A stretch of 64,000 bases of DNA from Archangium violaceum (GCF_016859125.1 NZ_CP069338.1:2754501-2818500), one strand, 5' to 3'; numbered from the stretch's first letter, positions 18,574 to 28,274 are shown. The notes: generated from the sequence alone by a model not told the origin. Numbers and translations are program-made.

Positions 18574-20606
18574 GCGGAGCCGTGTCGCAGTCCCTGGGCT
18601 GGGCGTTGCTGCATCTCCTCTGGCAGGGAGCACTCGTGGCAGGGGCGCTGGCCGTGGCCCTGCGCGTGCTCGATCGTCGCGCGGCCTCCGTGCGCTACCT
18701 GCTGGCCTGTGGCGCGCTGACGCTGATGCTCGTGCTGCCCGCGCTCACCGGCTGGCGGCACTACACCTCCCTCCAGAAGGAGGAGCCGCTCCCCGAGGCC
18801 TCCGCTCCGGTGATGCTCCACACCCGCGAGCCGGTGAGCGCTCCCGTCCCCACGCTGACGCCGCGCGCCGCCGAGCCCACGCCCGTGCTGGAGCGGGCGT
18901 TGTCGCGGGTGGGCGAGCACATGCACTGGCTGGTGCTCGCGTGGGGACTGGGCGTGGCCGTGTCGTCGCTGCGGCTGCTCTCGGGGTGGCTGAAGCTGCG
19001 CCGCCTGGTGCGTGAGGCCGAGCCCGCGCCCACCGAGTGGCAGGAGGCGCTGGAGAAGCTGTCCCAACGCCTCGGCCTGACGCGTCCGGTGCGGCTGCTG
19101 CGCTCGGCGGCGCTGGACGTGCCCGCGGCGGTGGGCTGGCTGCGGCCGGTGGTGCTGCTGCCGGTGACGGCGCTCACCGGGCTGTCGGCGCGTCAGCTCG
19201 AGATGGTGCTGGCGCACGAGCTGGCCCACATCCGCCGCCACGACTTCGTGGTGAACCTGGTGCAGACGCTGGTGGAGACGCTCCTCTTCTACCACCCGGC
19301 GGTGTGGTGGATGTCGCGCGTCATCCGCGTCGAGCGCGAGCACTGCTGCGACGACATCGCCGTGGGTACGAGCGGCAACGCGGTCTCCTACGCCCGCGCC
19401 CTCACCGCGCTGGAGTCCCTGCGCGTGATGCCCCTCGAGGCGTCGAGCCCGGCGATGTCCGCCCTGGGTGGCTCGCTCACGGACCGCGTCCGCCGGCTGG
19501 TGGTCGCCCCCGCGGCGCGCTGCTCCTCGCGGTGGGTGGCGGGCGCCTCGGTCGTCACGCTGATGAGCGGCGCGGCGGTGGCGGCGCCCCTGGCGGCCCT
19601 CGTCCTCCCCGAGCGTCCCGCGGCCACGGCCGAGGCTCCCGCGCCCCTGGCCCCCCCGAGCGCTCCGCTCGCGGCCAAGGGCCCCGCCTCCCTCCCGGCT
19701 TCCGAGCGGGAGGTGGAATCCTTCGCCCAGGGCGTGGTCGCCACCGTGGTGCCGGGCGTCCTGTCCGCGCTCTCCGCCCAGGGTCCGGCGCTGGCGCGGA
19801 ACATCCTCGCCCAGGCTCCGGCGCCCGCTCCGATTCCCGTGCCCGTGCCGAAGCCGGTGGGCGCCGGCAAGCGAGGCGACGACAAGGACGAGGACACCAC
19901 CCGCGTGGGCGACAAGCAGCTCTCGGTGGATCAGCTCGTCGCGCTCAAGGTGGCCGGTGTCACCCCGGAGCGCGTGAAGGAGCTGGAGTCGCTCGGCTAC
20001 GAGCCCACGGTGGAGAACCTGGTGCAGCTCGGCCACGCCCACGTGACGCCCGGGTTCGCCAGGGAGATGACGGGCCTGCTGGGCCGCAAGCCCACCGCCG
20101 ACGAGCTGGTGGAGATGCGGCACCTTGGCGTGACGACCGAGCGCGTGAAGGCACTCGGGGCGGCCGGGTACGGCAAGCTCTCCGCGGACGGACTCACGCA
20201 GGCGGCGGCGCTCGGCGTGGACGAGCGCTTCATCAACGAGCTGAAGGCCGCCGGCTACGACACGCTGTCCTTCGACGACCTCATCGAGCTGCGAGCCCTC
20301 GGGGTGAATGGCCCATTCGTCCAGGGGCTGAAGGCCGCGGGCTACGACAAGCTCCCGGCGGACGAGCTGGTGCAGTTCAAGGCGCTCGGCGTGACCCCGG
20401 AGTACCTCCGCTCGCTGCGCGAGGCCGGGCTGGACAAGCTCCCCGCGGAGGACGTGGTGCAACTGCGCGCGCTCGGCGTGGACGCGGGCTTCATCCGCAA
20501 GCTGCGCGACGAGGGGTTGGACAAGCTCTCCGTCGATGAGCTCGTCCGCCTGCGCACCAGTGGCGTGGACGCGGACTTCATCCGCGAGCTGCGCAAGAAG
20601 CAGTAA
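18570..20606 (+). CDS. M56 (BlaR1-like) membrane peptidase with C-terminal 29-residue repeats
   Basis: 678 residues. N-terminal helices (LGWALLHLLWQGALVAGALA and others) lead to the M56 zinc site HELAH at residues 216-220 and the downstream EREHCCDD. A Pro/Ala linker (about 350-430) precedes about 7.7 repeats of 29 residues, each of the pattern (L/V)(V/I)xL(+)xxGVTPxxVxxL near residues 450-678. The repeats probably bind a ligand or a partner outside the cytoplasm, replacing the penicillin-binding sensor of BlaR1. The start overlaps the stop of blaI-like gene. This is a sensor-protease rather than a beta-lactam receptor as far as can be seen. Confidence 0.88.
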   Translation: MSGAVSQSLGWALLHLLWQGALVAGALAVALRVLDRRAASVRYLLACGALTLMLVLPALTGWRHYTSLQKEEPLPEASAPVMLHTREPVSAPVPTLTPRAAEPTPVLERALSRVGEHMHWLVLAWGLGVAVSSLRLLSGWLKLRRLVREAEPAPTEWQEALEKLSQRLGLTRPVRLLRSAALDVPAAVGWLRPVVLLPVTALTGLSARQLEMVLAHELAHIRRHDFVVNLVQTLVETLLFYHPAVWWMSRVIRVEREHCCDDIAVGTSGNAVSYARALTALESLRVMPLEASSPAMSALGGSLTDRVRRLVVAPAARCSSRWVAGASVVTLMSGAAVAAPLAALVLPERPAATAEAPAPLAPPSAPLAAKGPASLPASEREVESFAQGVVATVVPGVLSALSAQGPALARNILAQAPAPAPIPVPVPKPVGAGKRGDDKDEDTTRVGDKQLSVDQLVALKVAGVTPERVKELESLGYEPTVENLVQLGHAHVTPGFAREMTGLLGRKPTADELVEMRHLGVTTERVKALGAAGYGKLSADGLTQAAALGVDERFINELKAAGYDTLSFDDLIELRALGVNGPFVQGLKAAGYDKLPADELVQFKALGVTPEYLRSLREAGLDKLPAEDVVQLRALGVDAGFIRKLRDEGLDKLSVDELVRLRTSGVDADFIRELRKKQ

Positions 20607-20695
20607 CCCGCCGTTCCCATCCCCTCACCTCCCACGGGCCCACGGCCGCGCTCCCCGCGCGCGCCGCCGGGCCTCCTTTTGCCCGAGATCGAACC

Positions 20696-21490
20696 ATGCG
20701 AATCCCCAGGAATCCCATTCCCCTCTTCGCCGCCGTGCTGCTGTGGACCCTCTCCGCGCTGGCCGCCTCGCCGAACACCGGCACGTGGACGGCCACGGCG
20801 CGCGAGGACAAGCTGAATCTGAGCTTCCGCTTCGAGGAGCGAAGCCAGATGGGCCTCACCGTTCCCCGCTCCGCCTTCCAGGGGTTGAACACCGCGGACG
20901 GGGCGGACACGAAGTTCCAGCTCGTGCGCGAGGCGGGCACGCTGAACTTCGAGGGCCGCTTCTCCGGCGGTGAGGGCGCGGGCCACTACCAGTTCGCCCC
21001 CAGTGCCTCGTACCGCCAGGAGATGGCGAAGCTCGGGTACACGGAGATTTCTCCGCTCGAGCAGCTCCAGCTCGCGATCTTCGACGTGGGGCCGGCCCGG
21101 GTGAAGGCGTTGGCGGAGCTCGGCTACACGAAGATGTCTCACGACCAGTTGCTCCAGGTGGCCATCTTCCAGGTGACGCCCGAGCACATCCGCGAGCTCG
21201 CCGGGTTGGGCTACCTCAAGCTGACCTTCGACGAGCTGCTGTCCACGCGCATCCACCGCATCACACCCCAGTTCATCAGTGAGGCAAAGGGCCTGGGGCT
21301 CGGCGAGCTCTCCCTGGAGGACCTGCTGACGATGCGCATCCACCGCGTCACCCCCGAGTACGTTCGGGAAATCCGGGAGGCCGGCTACCCGGACGTCACG
21401 CTCAAGCAACTCGTGGAGATGCGCATCCACGCAATCGACGCGAATTACGTCCGTTCCCTCTCCAGGAATAAGAATACGCGCGGGAAGTAA
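20696..21490 (+). CDS. Secreted protein with the same 29-residue repeats
   Basis: 264 residues with a signal peptide (PIPLFAAVLLWTLSALAAS). After a short N-terminal domain of about 70 residues, roughly five 29-residue repeats (such as VTPEHIRELAGLGYLKLTFD) fill the rest. They resemble those at the C-terminus of the upstream M56 protein, so the two likely act together or bind the same thing. It follows by 89 nt in the same direction, perhaps in the same operon. No enzyme motif is visible. Confidence 0.7.
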   Translation: MRIPRNPIPLFAAVLLWTLSALAASPNTGTWTATAREDKLNLSFRFEERSQMGLTVPRSAFQGLNTADGADTKFQLVREAGTLNFEGRFSGGEGAGHYQFAPSASYRQEMAKLGYTEISPLEQLQLAIFDVGPARVKALAELGYTKMSHDQLLQVAIFQVTPEHIRELAGLGYLKLTFDELLSTRIHRITPQFISEAKGLGLGELSLEDLLTMRIHRVTPEYVREIREAGYPDVTLKQLVEMRIHAIDANYVRSLSRNKNTRGK

Positions 21491-21524
21491 TAGCGGCCCG
21501 ACGCTCCGGAGGGGGGTCTCTCAC

Positions 21525-24092
21525 ATGCTGCGCGAATGGACATTGATAACCGGAGTCGTGTGGGCGGGGATGGCGTCGGCGGCCGTCGAGGGACCGGGCC
21601 GCAACCAGTTCATCCACGCGGCGCGGACGAGCGGTCCGGTGGTGGTGGACGGCCGGCTGGACGAGGACACCTGGGCGAAGGCGCCCGTCTTCGACGGCTT
21701 CGTGCAGCGCTTCCCCGAGGCGGGCAAGGCCCCCAGCGAGCGCACCGAACTGCGCGTCCTCCACGATGACCGCAACCTCTACGTCGCCATCACCTGCCAC
21801 GACTCCGAGCCCGCGCTCCTCAACCGCAACCTGGGGCGCCGGGACAGCGATCTGTACTCGGACCGGGTGAAGGTGCTGGTGGATCCAACGCATGATCACC
21901 GCACGGCCTACGTCTTCACGGTGAACGCGGGAGGGGTGCAGTCGGATGGCCTCTACTACGACGATCGCAATTACACCGAGGACTGGGATGGGGTGTGGGA
22001 CGCGGCGGTGGGCACTACCGGGAAGGGCTGGGTGGCCGAGCTCGCGATTCCCCTGTCGCTGCTGCGATTCCCCGAGACCCCCGTGCAGACGTGGGGGTTC
22101 TCGGTGCGCCGGGACATCGCGCGCCGCAACGAGGAACTGGAGACGGTGCTCAACCCGCGCACCAGCAACGCGGTGGTGTCGCGCCTGGGACACCTGACGG
22201 GGATGGAGAACCTGCGGCCCCAGAGAGCGGTGGAGCTGGTGCCGTACCTGGCGGCGCGCACGCTGGCCCGGCCCCAGTTCTCCGACGCGGAGAGACCCTG
22301 GCCCCGGCTGGTGGACCCGTCGATGGACCTGGGGTTGGACTTCCGCCTGGCCCTCACCAGCAACCTGGCGCTGACGGGCACCGTCAACCCGGACTTCGGC
22401 CAGGTGGAGGCGGACGAGCTCATCCTCAACCTGTCCACCTTCGAGACCTTCTTCCCGGAGAAACGCACCTTCTTCACGCAGGGGATGGAGCTGTTCAACC
22501 AGGTGGGCGGAGAGGGGATGCCGCAGACGCTCTTCTACTCGCGGCGCATCGGGCTGGGGACGCCCATCCTCGGCGCGGCGAAGCTGACGGGCACGGTGGC
22601 CGAGGGCGTGGAGGTGGGCCTGCTGGACGCGGTCGTCACCGGCCCCTGGCAACGGGACGTGGACGAGGCGCGACCGGACCGGAACGTGGGCCTGTACCTG
22701 ACGCGTCCGCTGCACCTGGGCCCCAACAACGCGCTGCCCACGAAGCCGGAGGTGCCCATGAACTACCTGGCCGCGGTGGTGCGCGGAAAGGTGGGCGCGA
22801 GCTCGCGCGTGGGGGGCATGGTGACGATGGCCACGCCCCTCATCGGTGGCTGCACGCGGGAGGACGCGGCGCTCGACGAGGACGAGCAACCGGTCCCGTG
22901 CCTGGCCCGGGGCGGAAACGCCGCGGCGGTGGACTTCGACCTGAAGACGGCGGACGGGAAGTACGGGCTGATGGGGCAGGTGGACGGCTCGCAGGTGGTG
23001 GGAGGCCTGCCCGAGCGCACGCTGCGGGATGGCACCGTGCTGCGCCGGGGGGACATGGGCTTCGGTGGCTACGTGCGAGCGGGGAAGTACGGAGGCGAGG
23101 GCTTCCGCTGGGACGTGGGCTACGACTTCACCTCGCCCCGGCTGGACCTCAATCCCAGCGGCTTCCTGCGCACGCAGAACGAGCACGCGCCGCGCGCCGC
23201 GCTGCACTACCAGCGCCCCGATGGCATGGGGCCACTGAAGTCCTACTCCGCCCACCTCTCCGGAGGCTCGCGCTGGACGACGGATGGACGGAACCTCGAG
23301 CGGGGAAGCTGGATCAACTTCAACACGGTCGCGCAGCTGCCGAGCTTCGACTCCGTCGGACTGGAGATGGGCGCGGACTTCGGCGGATGGAACGTGCGCG
23401 AGCTGGAGGGCTCGGGCGTGCCGCTGGAGAACGAGGACATGGCCTTCCTGGCGCTCATCGTGGAGAGCAACGAGAACCGGCCGGTGTCGGCGGGAGGCTA
23501 CGTGTTGGCGGCGCGCCACTTCCAGGCGGGCCCGGTGGCTCCGTCCTGGGGCTGGACGACGGAGCTGTATGGGACGGTGCGGCCACACCCGGCGCTGGAG
23601 ACGCGGCTGGAGCTGCTCCTGGATCGCACCACCACCGCGCCGCGCTTCATCGAGGACAGGGGTGACGACCGCTTCCTGCTGAGCCCCTTGCTGTCGGACA
23701 CGCTGTCGCTGACGCTGCGGCAGCAGTGGGTGGTGACTCCGCGGCTGACGCTCCAGGCCTACGCGCAGCTCTTCACGGCCTATGGCGCCTACGGCACGTA
23801 TTACGAGGGCGTGTCCGACGCGAGGCGCTCGCCCATCCGCTTCAGCAGCCTGGTGCCGGTGGAGCACGAAAACACGGACGACTTCCACGACGTGGGGCTG
23901 AACCTGAACGTGGTGCTGCGCTGGGAGTACCGGTTGGGCTCGACGCTGTACGTGGTGTACACGCACGGACAGCAGCGCCTGCCGGTGGCGGACGGCGTGC
24001 GGCCACCGCACTCTCTGATGCCACACGGGTTGCTGGCGGGCGCGGCCAACGACGCGCTGATGTTGAAATGGTCCTGGTACTGGGGCGCGTGA
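21525..24092 (+). CDS. DUF5916 protein with CBM9-like N-terminal domain
   Basis: 855 residues with a signal peptide (LITGVVWAGMASAA). Residues about 20-200 match the family-9-like carbohydrate-binding domain of DUF5916 proteins (VVDGRLDEDTWAKAPVFDGF, RTELRVLHDDRNLYVAITCH). The rest is a large beta-rich region of the DUF5916 type that is predicted to be an outer-membrane barrel. In other bacteria these proteins sit in the outer membrane; the ligand is unknown. GGAGGGGGG lies upstream of the start. Confidence 0.82.
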   Translation: MLREWTLITGVVWAGMASAAVEGPGRNQFIHAARTSGPVVVDGRLDEDTWAKAPVFDGFVQRFPEAGKAPSERTELRVLHDDRNLYVAITCHDSEPALLNRNLGRRDSDLYSDRVKVLVDPTHDHRTAYVFTVNAGGVQSDGLYYDDRNYTEDWDGVWDAAVGTTGKGWVAELAIPLSLLRFPETPVQTWGFSVRRDIARRNEELETVLNPRTSNAVVSRLGHLTGMENLRPQRAVELVPYLAARTLARPQFSDAERPWPRLVDPSMDLGLDFRLALTSNLALTGTVNPDFGQVEADELILNLSTFETFFPEKRTFFTQGMELFNQVGGEGMPQTLFYSRRIGLGTPILGAAKLTGTVAEGVEVGLLDAVVTGPWQRDVDEARPDRNVGLYLTRPLHLGPNNALPTKPEVPMNYLAAVVRGKVGASSRVGGMVTMATPLIGGCTREDAALDEDEQPVPCLARGGNAAAVDFDLKTADGKYGLMGQVDGSQVVGGLPERTLRDGTVLRRGDMGFGGYVRAGKYGGEGFRWDVGYDFTSPRLDLNPSGFLRTQNEHAPRAALHYQRPDGMGPLKSYSAHLSGGSRWTTDGRNLERGSWINFNTVAQLPSFDSVGLEMGADFGGWNVRELEGSGVPLENEDMAFLALIVESNENRPVSAGGYVLAARHFQAGPVAPSWGWTTELYGTVRPHPALETRLELLLDRTTTAPRFIEDRGDDRFLLSPLLSDTLSLTLRQQWVVTPRLTLQAYAQLFTAYGAYGTYYEGVSDARRSPIRFSSLVPVEHENTDDFHDVGLNLNVVLRWEYRLGSTLYVVYTHGQQRLPVADGVRPPHSLMPHGLLAGAANDALMLKWSWYWGA

Positions 24093-24210
24093 GCCCGGCT
24101 GGACGAGGTGCGGGCAGCGCGGCATGCCATGTGTCGACCGTGAAAACTCTCGGTGAACAGGGGCGTCATGTCACGGCGCCGTCACATGCGCTGCCTAGGT
24201 TGGCTCAAGT

Positions 24211-25200
24211 ATGGGACCATCGACCTCCAAGTCCGTCCTCGCCGCCATCGACGTGGGAACCAATGCCGTTCGCCTGGAGCTGGCGCGGCCTGTCGATGGC
24301 GCCCTGGAGAGATTGCACAAGGAGCGCGACCCCATCCGCCCGGGAGAGGGCGTCTTCACCAGCGGGAGGATGTCGCGGGAGACGACGGATCGGCTGGTCT
24401 CCACCTTGCGGCGCTATGCGGTGCTGTGCCAGCGGCACGAGGCCCGGGTGCGAGCGGTGGCCACCAGCGCCATGCGGGATGCCAGGAACCAGGCGGAAGT
24501 CGTCCAGCGGGTCCATGACGAGACGGGGCTGAAGCTGGAGGTGGTGAGCGGCGAGGAGGAAGCGCGCCTCATCTGCCTGGGCGTGCTGCATCGCACGCCG
24601 CCGAGGACGCGCTCGCTGCTGGTGGACATGGGTGGAGGCTCCACGGAGGTGGCCCTCGCCACCGGGGAGCGGCCCGATGAGCTGTGGAGCCTGCCGTTGG
24701 GCGCGGTGCGGCTGACGGAGCTCTTCGAGACCTCCGGGAAGGTGTCGCCCGAGCGGCTGCGGCTGATGCGCGGCTACGTGGAGGAGGCGCTGCGCGAGAC
24801 CCTCCCCAGGAACGTCCCCCAGCTGCCTCGGGTGGCGCTGGGCTCCTCTGGCACCATCAAGGCCGTGGTGGGCTTCGCGGCCAGCCGGGGCGGCTCGCAC
24901 GCGTCCGTGAACCAGCTCACGCGCGCGGTGGAGCTGCTGGCGGAGATGACGCCGGAAGAGCGGCACGAGCACTTCGAGCCCCGGCGCGCGGACATCATCG
25001 TCGCGGGCGCCACCCTGCTCGAGTGTGTGCTCCGGTACCTGGGCGTGGAGGGCGTCATCGCCGTCAAGCAGGGCCTGCGCAAGGGCATCCTCGTGGACCT
25101 GCTCTACCGACAGGACGCCGCGAACGAGGCCACCCCGCTGACGGGCGCGGTGCTGGCCGCGAACCAGCGCCGCGCCTTCGACGAGAAGCACGCGCCTTGA
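24211..25200 (+). CDS. Ppx/GppA-family phosphatase
   Basis: 329 residues, the length of a short Ppx/GppA. It has the ASKHA nucleotide-binding signatures AAIDVGTNAVRLE at the N-terminus and VDMGGGSTEVAL near residue 140, plus VSGEEEARLI. Members hydrolyse exopolyphosphate or (p)ppGpp, and many myxobacterial copies are unassigned. It is the left neighbour of the duplicated toxin locus: a 158-nt piece of this gene recurs at 28023-28180, so it was one end of the duplicated segment. Confidence 0.9.
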   Translation: MGPSTSKSVLAAIDVGTNAVRLELARPVDGALERLHKERDPIRPGEGVFTSGRMSRETTDRLVSTLRRYAVLCQRHEARVRAVATSAMRDARNQAEVVQRVHDETGLKLEVVSGEEEARLICLGVLHRTPPRTRSLLVDMGGGSTEVALATGERPDELWSLPLGAVRLTELFETSGKVSPERLRLMRGYVEEALRETLPRNVPQLPRVALGSSGTIKAVVGFAASRGGSHASVNQLTRAVELLAEMTPEERHEHFEPRRADIIVAGATLLECVLRYLGVEGVIAVKQGLRKGILVDLLYRQDAANEATPLTGAVLAANQRRAFDEKHAP

Positions 25201-25255
25201 TGGGCCCGTGAGGCCGAGCAATCCCTGGCAGGCTGACGCCACCCTGCGATGGGGA

Positions 25256-26911
25256 ATGGCGCGAACCGCGGGGTGCATGTGGCTCCTGGCCCTGGTGCTC
25301 CAGGCCTGCGCGACGACGGGAGCGATGGACTCCCTCGACTCCGAGGAGGACCTTCCCGCGAGCGCGGAAAGGGAGGACCTGCGTCCACCATGGGAGTCAC
25401 GCAACGAGGAGGCGGACGAAGAAGCGCGCCAGGCCGAGACCGCGGCAGCCTTGTCGGGAATGCGCGGAGTGCTCGGCCAGGTCGAGGAAGCAGGGGTTGA
25501 GCTGACCTTCCGCTTCTGGGCGCAGAACGGAGCCCTGACGCTGCTGTCCTGGAAGCGAGCAACCGGAGAGACGGGCCTCGCGGAGAAGGTGGACGCGTTC
25601 GTTCCCGGCTTCGAGAAACACCTGCCCACCTACGTGGGGACTCGCACCGGAGAGGTGGTCCTCACCTTGCGCCGGGAGCGACGAGGTTGGGCGCTGCGGT
25701 CCTTCACCACTGCCGAGGGCTCCAAGCCCCTGGAGGCCAGAACGTTGCCTGTGCGGGGCACGGGTGTGACTGCAGATACCCTCGCTCAGGCTCGTGCCGT
25801 GGCTTCCCAACTCAGCAGAGGACTGCGTGTCCCCGAGGGAAGCCGTGCGACTCTGTTGGCGGACGTCTCGTTGGATGACGACCGGCTCCTCAGCGCGACC
25901 ACCATTCGCTACGAGTCCCGGGGTGGCTCGCCCGTTCGAGAGCCCTCGCCGAATCTGGTCGAGCAAATCACCCGGGCGCTCCTGCCATTCACCCACGGCA
26001 TCGGACCGCGCACGGTGCGGTTGAGCCTGGAGGCGGAGCATCACGAGACGGAGCGGCATGCGCGCTGGCGCGTGAGGGAGGCCGGGACACTGCGCGCGGA
26101 CCCGCGAGCCCCACCCAACCTTGTCGCCGAGCACTACGCGCTCTACGAGCGCATTCTTCGCGAGTGGAGGGAGGAGACAAAGGACGCCTTCATCCAGGCG
26201 GGAATCTCCAGCACGGAGTTCCTCGCCACCTGGTTCGTCAGCAGCCTCGCGGTGCGCGGTGGACTCGCGCTCTTCGAGGCGGTGGCCCCCAGACTCGCCC
26301 CCATCCTGGCCCGCGGTGGCTCGGAGGCCATGGCGTGGTTCCGCTCCTTCCTCGCCCGGGTACGCCCGGCGGAGCGGGAGCAGTTCCACCGCCTATGGAC
26401 GAAGGCCCAGACGCAGGGACTGTCTGCAGCGGAGAAGGAACAGTTCCGCAAGCTCATGGCCCGCTTCGAGAAACTCCTCGATACCAAGCTTGACCGCTAT
26501 GAGAGCAGTGAGCTCAGGCGGATGGCGCACGAAGACTTCTACGAAAAGCTCCATTACGACCTGGCGAAGCTCCTGATCGACGACAACGGATTTCGCTACC
26601 CTGTGCACCACCGCATTCCCCTGGAGTACGCTCATCTCTTCCAGCGGTTGAACATCAATGCCCGCGAAAACCTGTGGGGCGTACACAAACGCGTGCACGA
26701 GGGAATCAACAATGTCTGGACGGCCTTCCGGCGGGCGAAAGGCAGGGCCACCGCGGAAGACGTGCAGAAAGTGGCGGCCATCGTCGACCGGCACTTTGGC
26801 CGCTGGCTCAACCAACGGTATGAAGTGGGCCGCTCCGCGTCCGCACTCGCCAGAGCCGAGGCGGATGCACTCGACGAAGTGAAGGTACTGGTAGACCTCC
26901 TCCTGAAGTGA
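25256..26911 (+). CDS. SitA-like lipoprotein toxin, copy 1, HNH-type tip
   Basis: 551 residues from ATG at 25256; an in-frame GTG at 25208 is less likely, because copy 2 keeps only the inner start. The lipoprotein signal ends in VLQAC (Cys 18). The carrier region (about 19-410) ends in a long amphipathic helical segment after residue 290 (FLATWFVSSLAVRGGLALFE). The tip, from about 411, carries YPVHHRIPLEYAHLF (His pair at 451-452), then ARENLWGVHKRVH, the pattern of an HNH/EndoVII-like nuclease. Lipoproteins of this shape are delivered between myxobacterial cells by outer-membrane exchange; I assign it to that group, closest to the SitA6 type, from memory. The immunity gene overlaps its stop. 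Confidence 0.7.
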   Translation: MARTAGCMWLLALVLQACATTGAMDSLDSEEDLPASAEREDLRPPWESRNEEADEEARQAETAAALSGMRGVLGQVEEAGVELTFRFWAQNGALTLLSWKRATGETGLAEKVDAFVPGFEKHLPTYVGTRTGEVVLTLRRERRGWALRSFTTAEGSKPLEARTLPVRGTGVTADTLAQARAVASQLSRGLRVPEGSRATLLADVSLDDDRLLSATTIRYESRGGSPVREPSPNLVEQITRALLPFTHGIGPRTVRLSLEAEHHETERHARWRVREAGTLRADPRAPPNLVAEHYALYERILREWREETKDAFIQAGISSTEFLATWFVSSLAVRGGLALFEAVAPRLAPILARGGSEAMAWFRSFLARVRPAEREQFHRLWTKAQTQGLSAAEKEQFRKLMARFEKLLDTKLDRYESSELRRMAHEDFYEKLHYDLAKLLIDDNGFRYPVHHRIPLEYAHLFQRLNINARENLWGVHKRVHEGINNVWTAFRRAKGRATAEDVQKVAAIVDRHFGRWLNQRYEVGRSASALARAEADALDEVKVLVDLLLK

Positions 26912-27579
26912 GCATGACCATGAAGGCTGATATTCCACTGCCTGGACTCGATCGGCTGATGGAGGTGTACCGGAAGCACGGACTGCACATGGAAACCCTT
27001 CCGCCAGGACGATCCCCGCCTGAAGCGGGAGCACTCGTCGCGGGCTACCCCTTCGACCCTGTACTCGCGGCCGTCTACAGAAGACTTGGCAGAGCTGATT
27101 TTGGAGGAGAGTTCGGGGGGCAGCTCTTCCTCAACCGGGTCGATGACCAGCGAAACGGAATCGCGCTGGACACTGAGGGATTTCGCCGCCCGGAGGAGCC
27201 CTTCCACTCCTCCGTCATCTTCGGGAACGTCCCCGGGCTTGCCCACTACTACGCCGTGGTGCCCAAGCTGGCTGACGAGCGGGGCCGCCAGCCCGTCATC
27301 TTCATCGATGCCTATATGGACAGGTACGTCCTGCCCATCGCATCGGACGTGGATCGCTTCTTCGACACTCTCTCGCGCTACGTCGAACTGCTCGTACAGG
27401 ACGAGGGCTTCCGGTCGGGTGGCAGGCGAGACGTTGAGTTCCCGGATAGCGTGCCCGAGCTCATCGCCCGCGACCGGCGGCTCGTCGAGATGATCCACAC
27501 CGGTCGCTTCGACTTCATCATGAACCTGGGCGATGAGTTCCAGGACTGGCTCGCCCGGGTGAAGTCGGCCTGCAAGTAG
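26908..27579 (+). CDS. Putative immunity protein for toxin copy 1
   Basis: 223 residues. The GTG start at 26908 overlaps the toxin stop (GTGA), so translation is probably coupled. No signal peptide or membrane helix, so it would act in the cytoplasm, where a nuclease tip acts. I recognise no named domain. It pairs with the copy-2 protein at 29927, which is also 223 residues and diverged over most of its length, but nearly identical at the C-terminus (NLGDEFQDWLARVKSACK). Position, coupling and co-divergence with the tip support an immunity role. Confidence 0.7.
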   Translation: MSMTMKADIPLPGLDRLMEVYRKHGLHMETLPPGRSPPEAGALVAGYPFDPVLAAVYRRLGRADFGGEFGGQLFLNRVDDQRNGIALDTEGFRRPEEPFHSSVIFGNVPGLAHYYAVVPKLADERGRQPVIFIDAYMDRYVLPIASDVDRFFDTLSRYVELLVQDEGFRSGGRRDVEFPDSVPELIARDRRLVEMIHTGRFDFIMNLGDEFQDWLARVKSACK

Positions 27580-27583
27580 CTCC

Positions 27584-28022
27584 TCACTCCAACGAGGGCC
27601 CCGTATCCCCGGGCATCAACGCCTGCCGCGCGAGCGACACCGGCAGCCCGAGTTGCAGGAACCGGTCGTGGAAGTCTCGCAGCGAGAACGTCTGTCCGCG
27701 CGCCTCCAGGTAGCGCTTGTAGTCCTCGCGCAGCTTCAGAATCTGCATCCGCCCCAGCGCGTAGTAGAGGTACGTCGGGTTGAACGTGCCGCGCTGCACC
27801 TCGCGCAGCGCCGGGAAGGGCTCGAAGTACGCGATCTCCGCGTAGCGCTTCGCCGCGCCCTCCACCGACGCACCGAAGGCGTGCATCGACAGCCCCGCGT
27901 GCCACCGCGCGTGCCGTTGCAGCGCTCGCCGCAACTGCCCCAGCCGCACCGCCGGGTCTCCCCCGCCGAGGCCCTCGTCCACCATCATCTGCTCCACGTA
28001 GTGCGCCCAGCCCTCCACCAGC
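27584..28022 (-). pseudogene. Truncated 3' copy of the DUF885 gene
   Basis: This 439-nt minus-strand segment is nearly identical to 30603-31041, the 3' end of the intact DUF885 gene, with the same stop. It breaks off after [12 protein letters not shown] at 28022 and runs into a piece of gppA. It is the left-hand copy of a duplicated flank and lacks the rest of the gene, including the start and the HEAMPGH motif. Confidence 0.9.
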
Positions 28023-28180
28023 CGAGACCCTCCCCAGGAACATCCCCCAACTGCCCCGGGTGGCGCTGGGCTCCTCTGGCACCATCAAGGCCGTGGTGGG
28101 CTTCGCGGCCAGCCGGGCGGCTCGCACGCGTCCGTGTACCAGTTCACGCGCGCGGTGGAACCCCTGGCGGAGATGACACC
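28023..28180 (+). pseudogene. Internal fragment of the Ppx/GppA gene
   Basis: 158 nt matching 24795-24953, the region around [20 protein letters not shown]. One base is missing relative to the intact gene, and it has no start or stop of its own. Its left edge joins the DUF885 fragment directly at 28022/28023, which marks the duplication joint. Confidence 0.9.
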
Positions 28181-28184
28181 GCAC

Positions 28185-28211
28185 CGACTTGTCCGACAAT
28201 CGGACAAGTCG
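28185..28211. repeat. Perfect 12-bp palindrome before toxin copy 2
   Basis: Arms cgacttgtccga and tcggacaagtcg flank a 3-nt loop. It lies between the gppA fragment and the start of toxin copy 2, where the matching stretch before copy 1 has no such palindrome. The core resembles the stem at 8978-9012. It could be a terminator, an operator or a scar. Confidence 0.6.
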
Positions 28212-28274
28212 CCGAGGCTCAAGGTCCCTGCTCTCGCTTGAGTCCTGGCAAGCTGGCACGACATGAGACGGGGA

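Noticed and set aside
21402-24125. 907-codon minus-strand open frame
   Set aside because: Antisense to the DUF5916 gene; repetitive composition, no domain.
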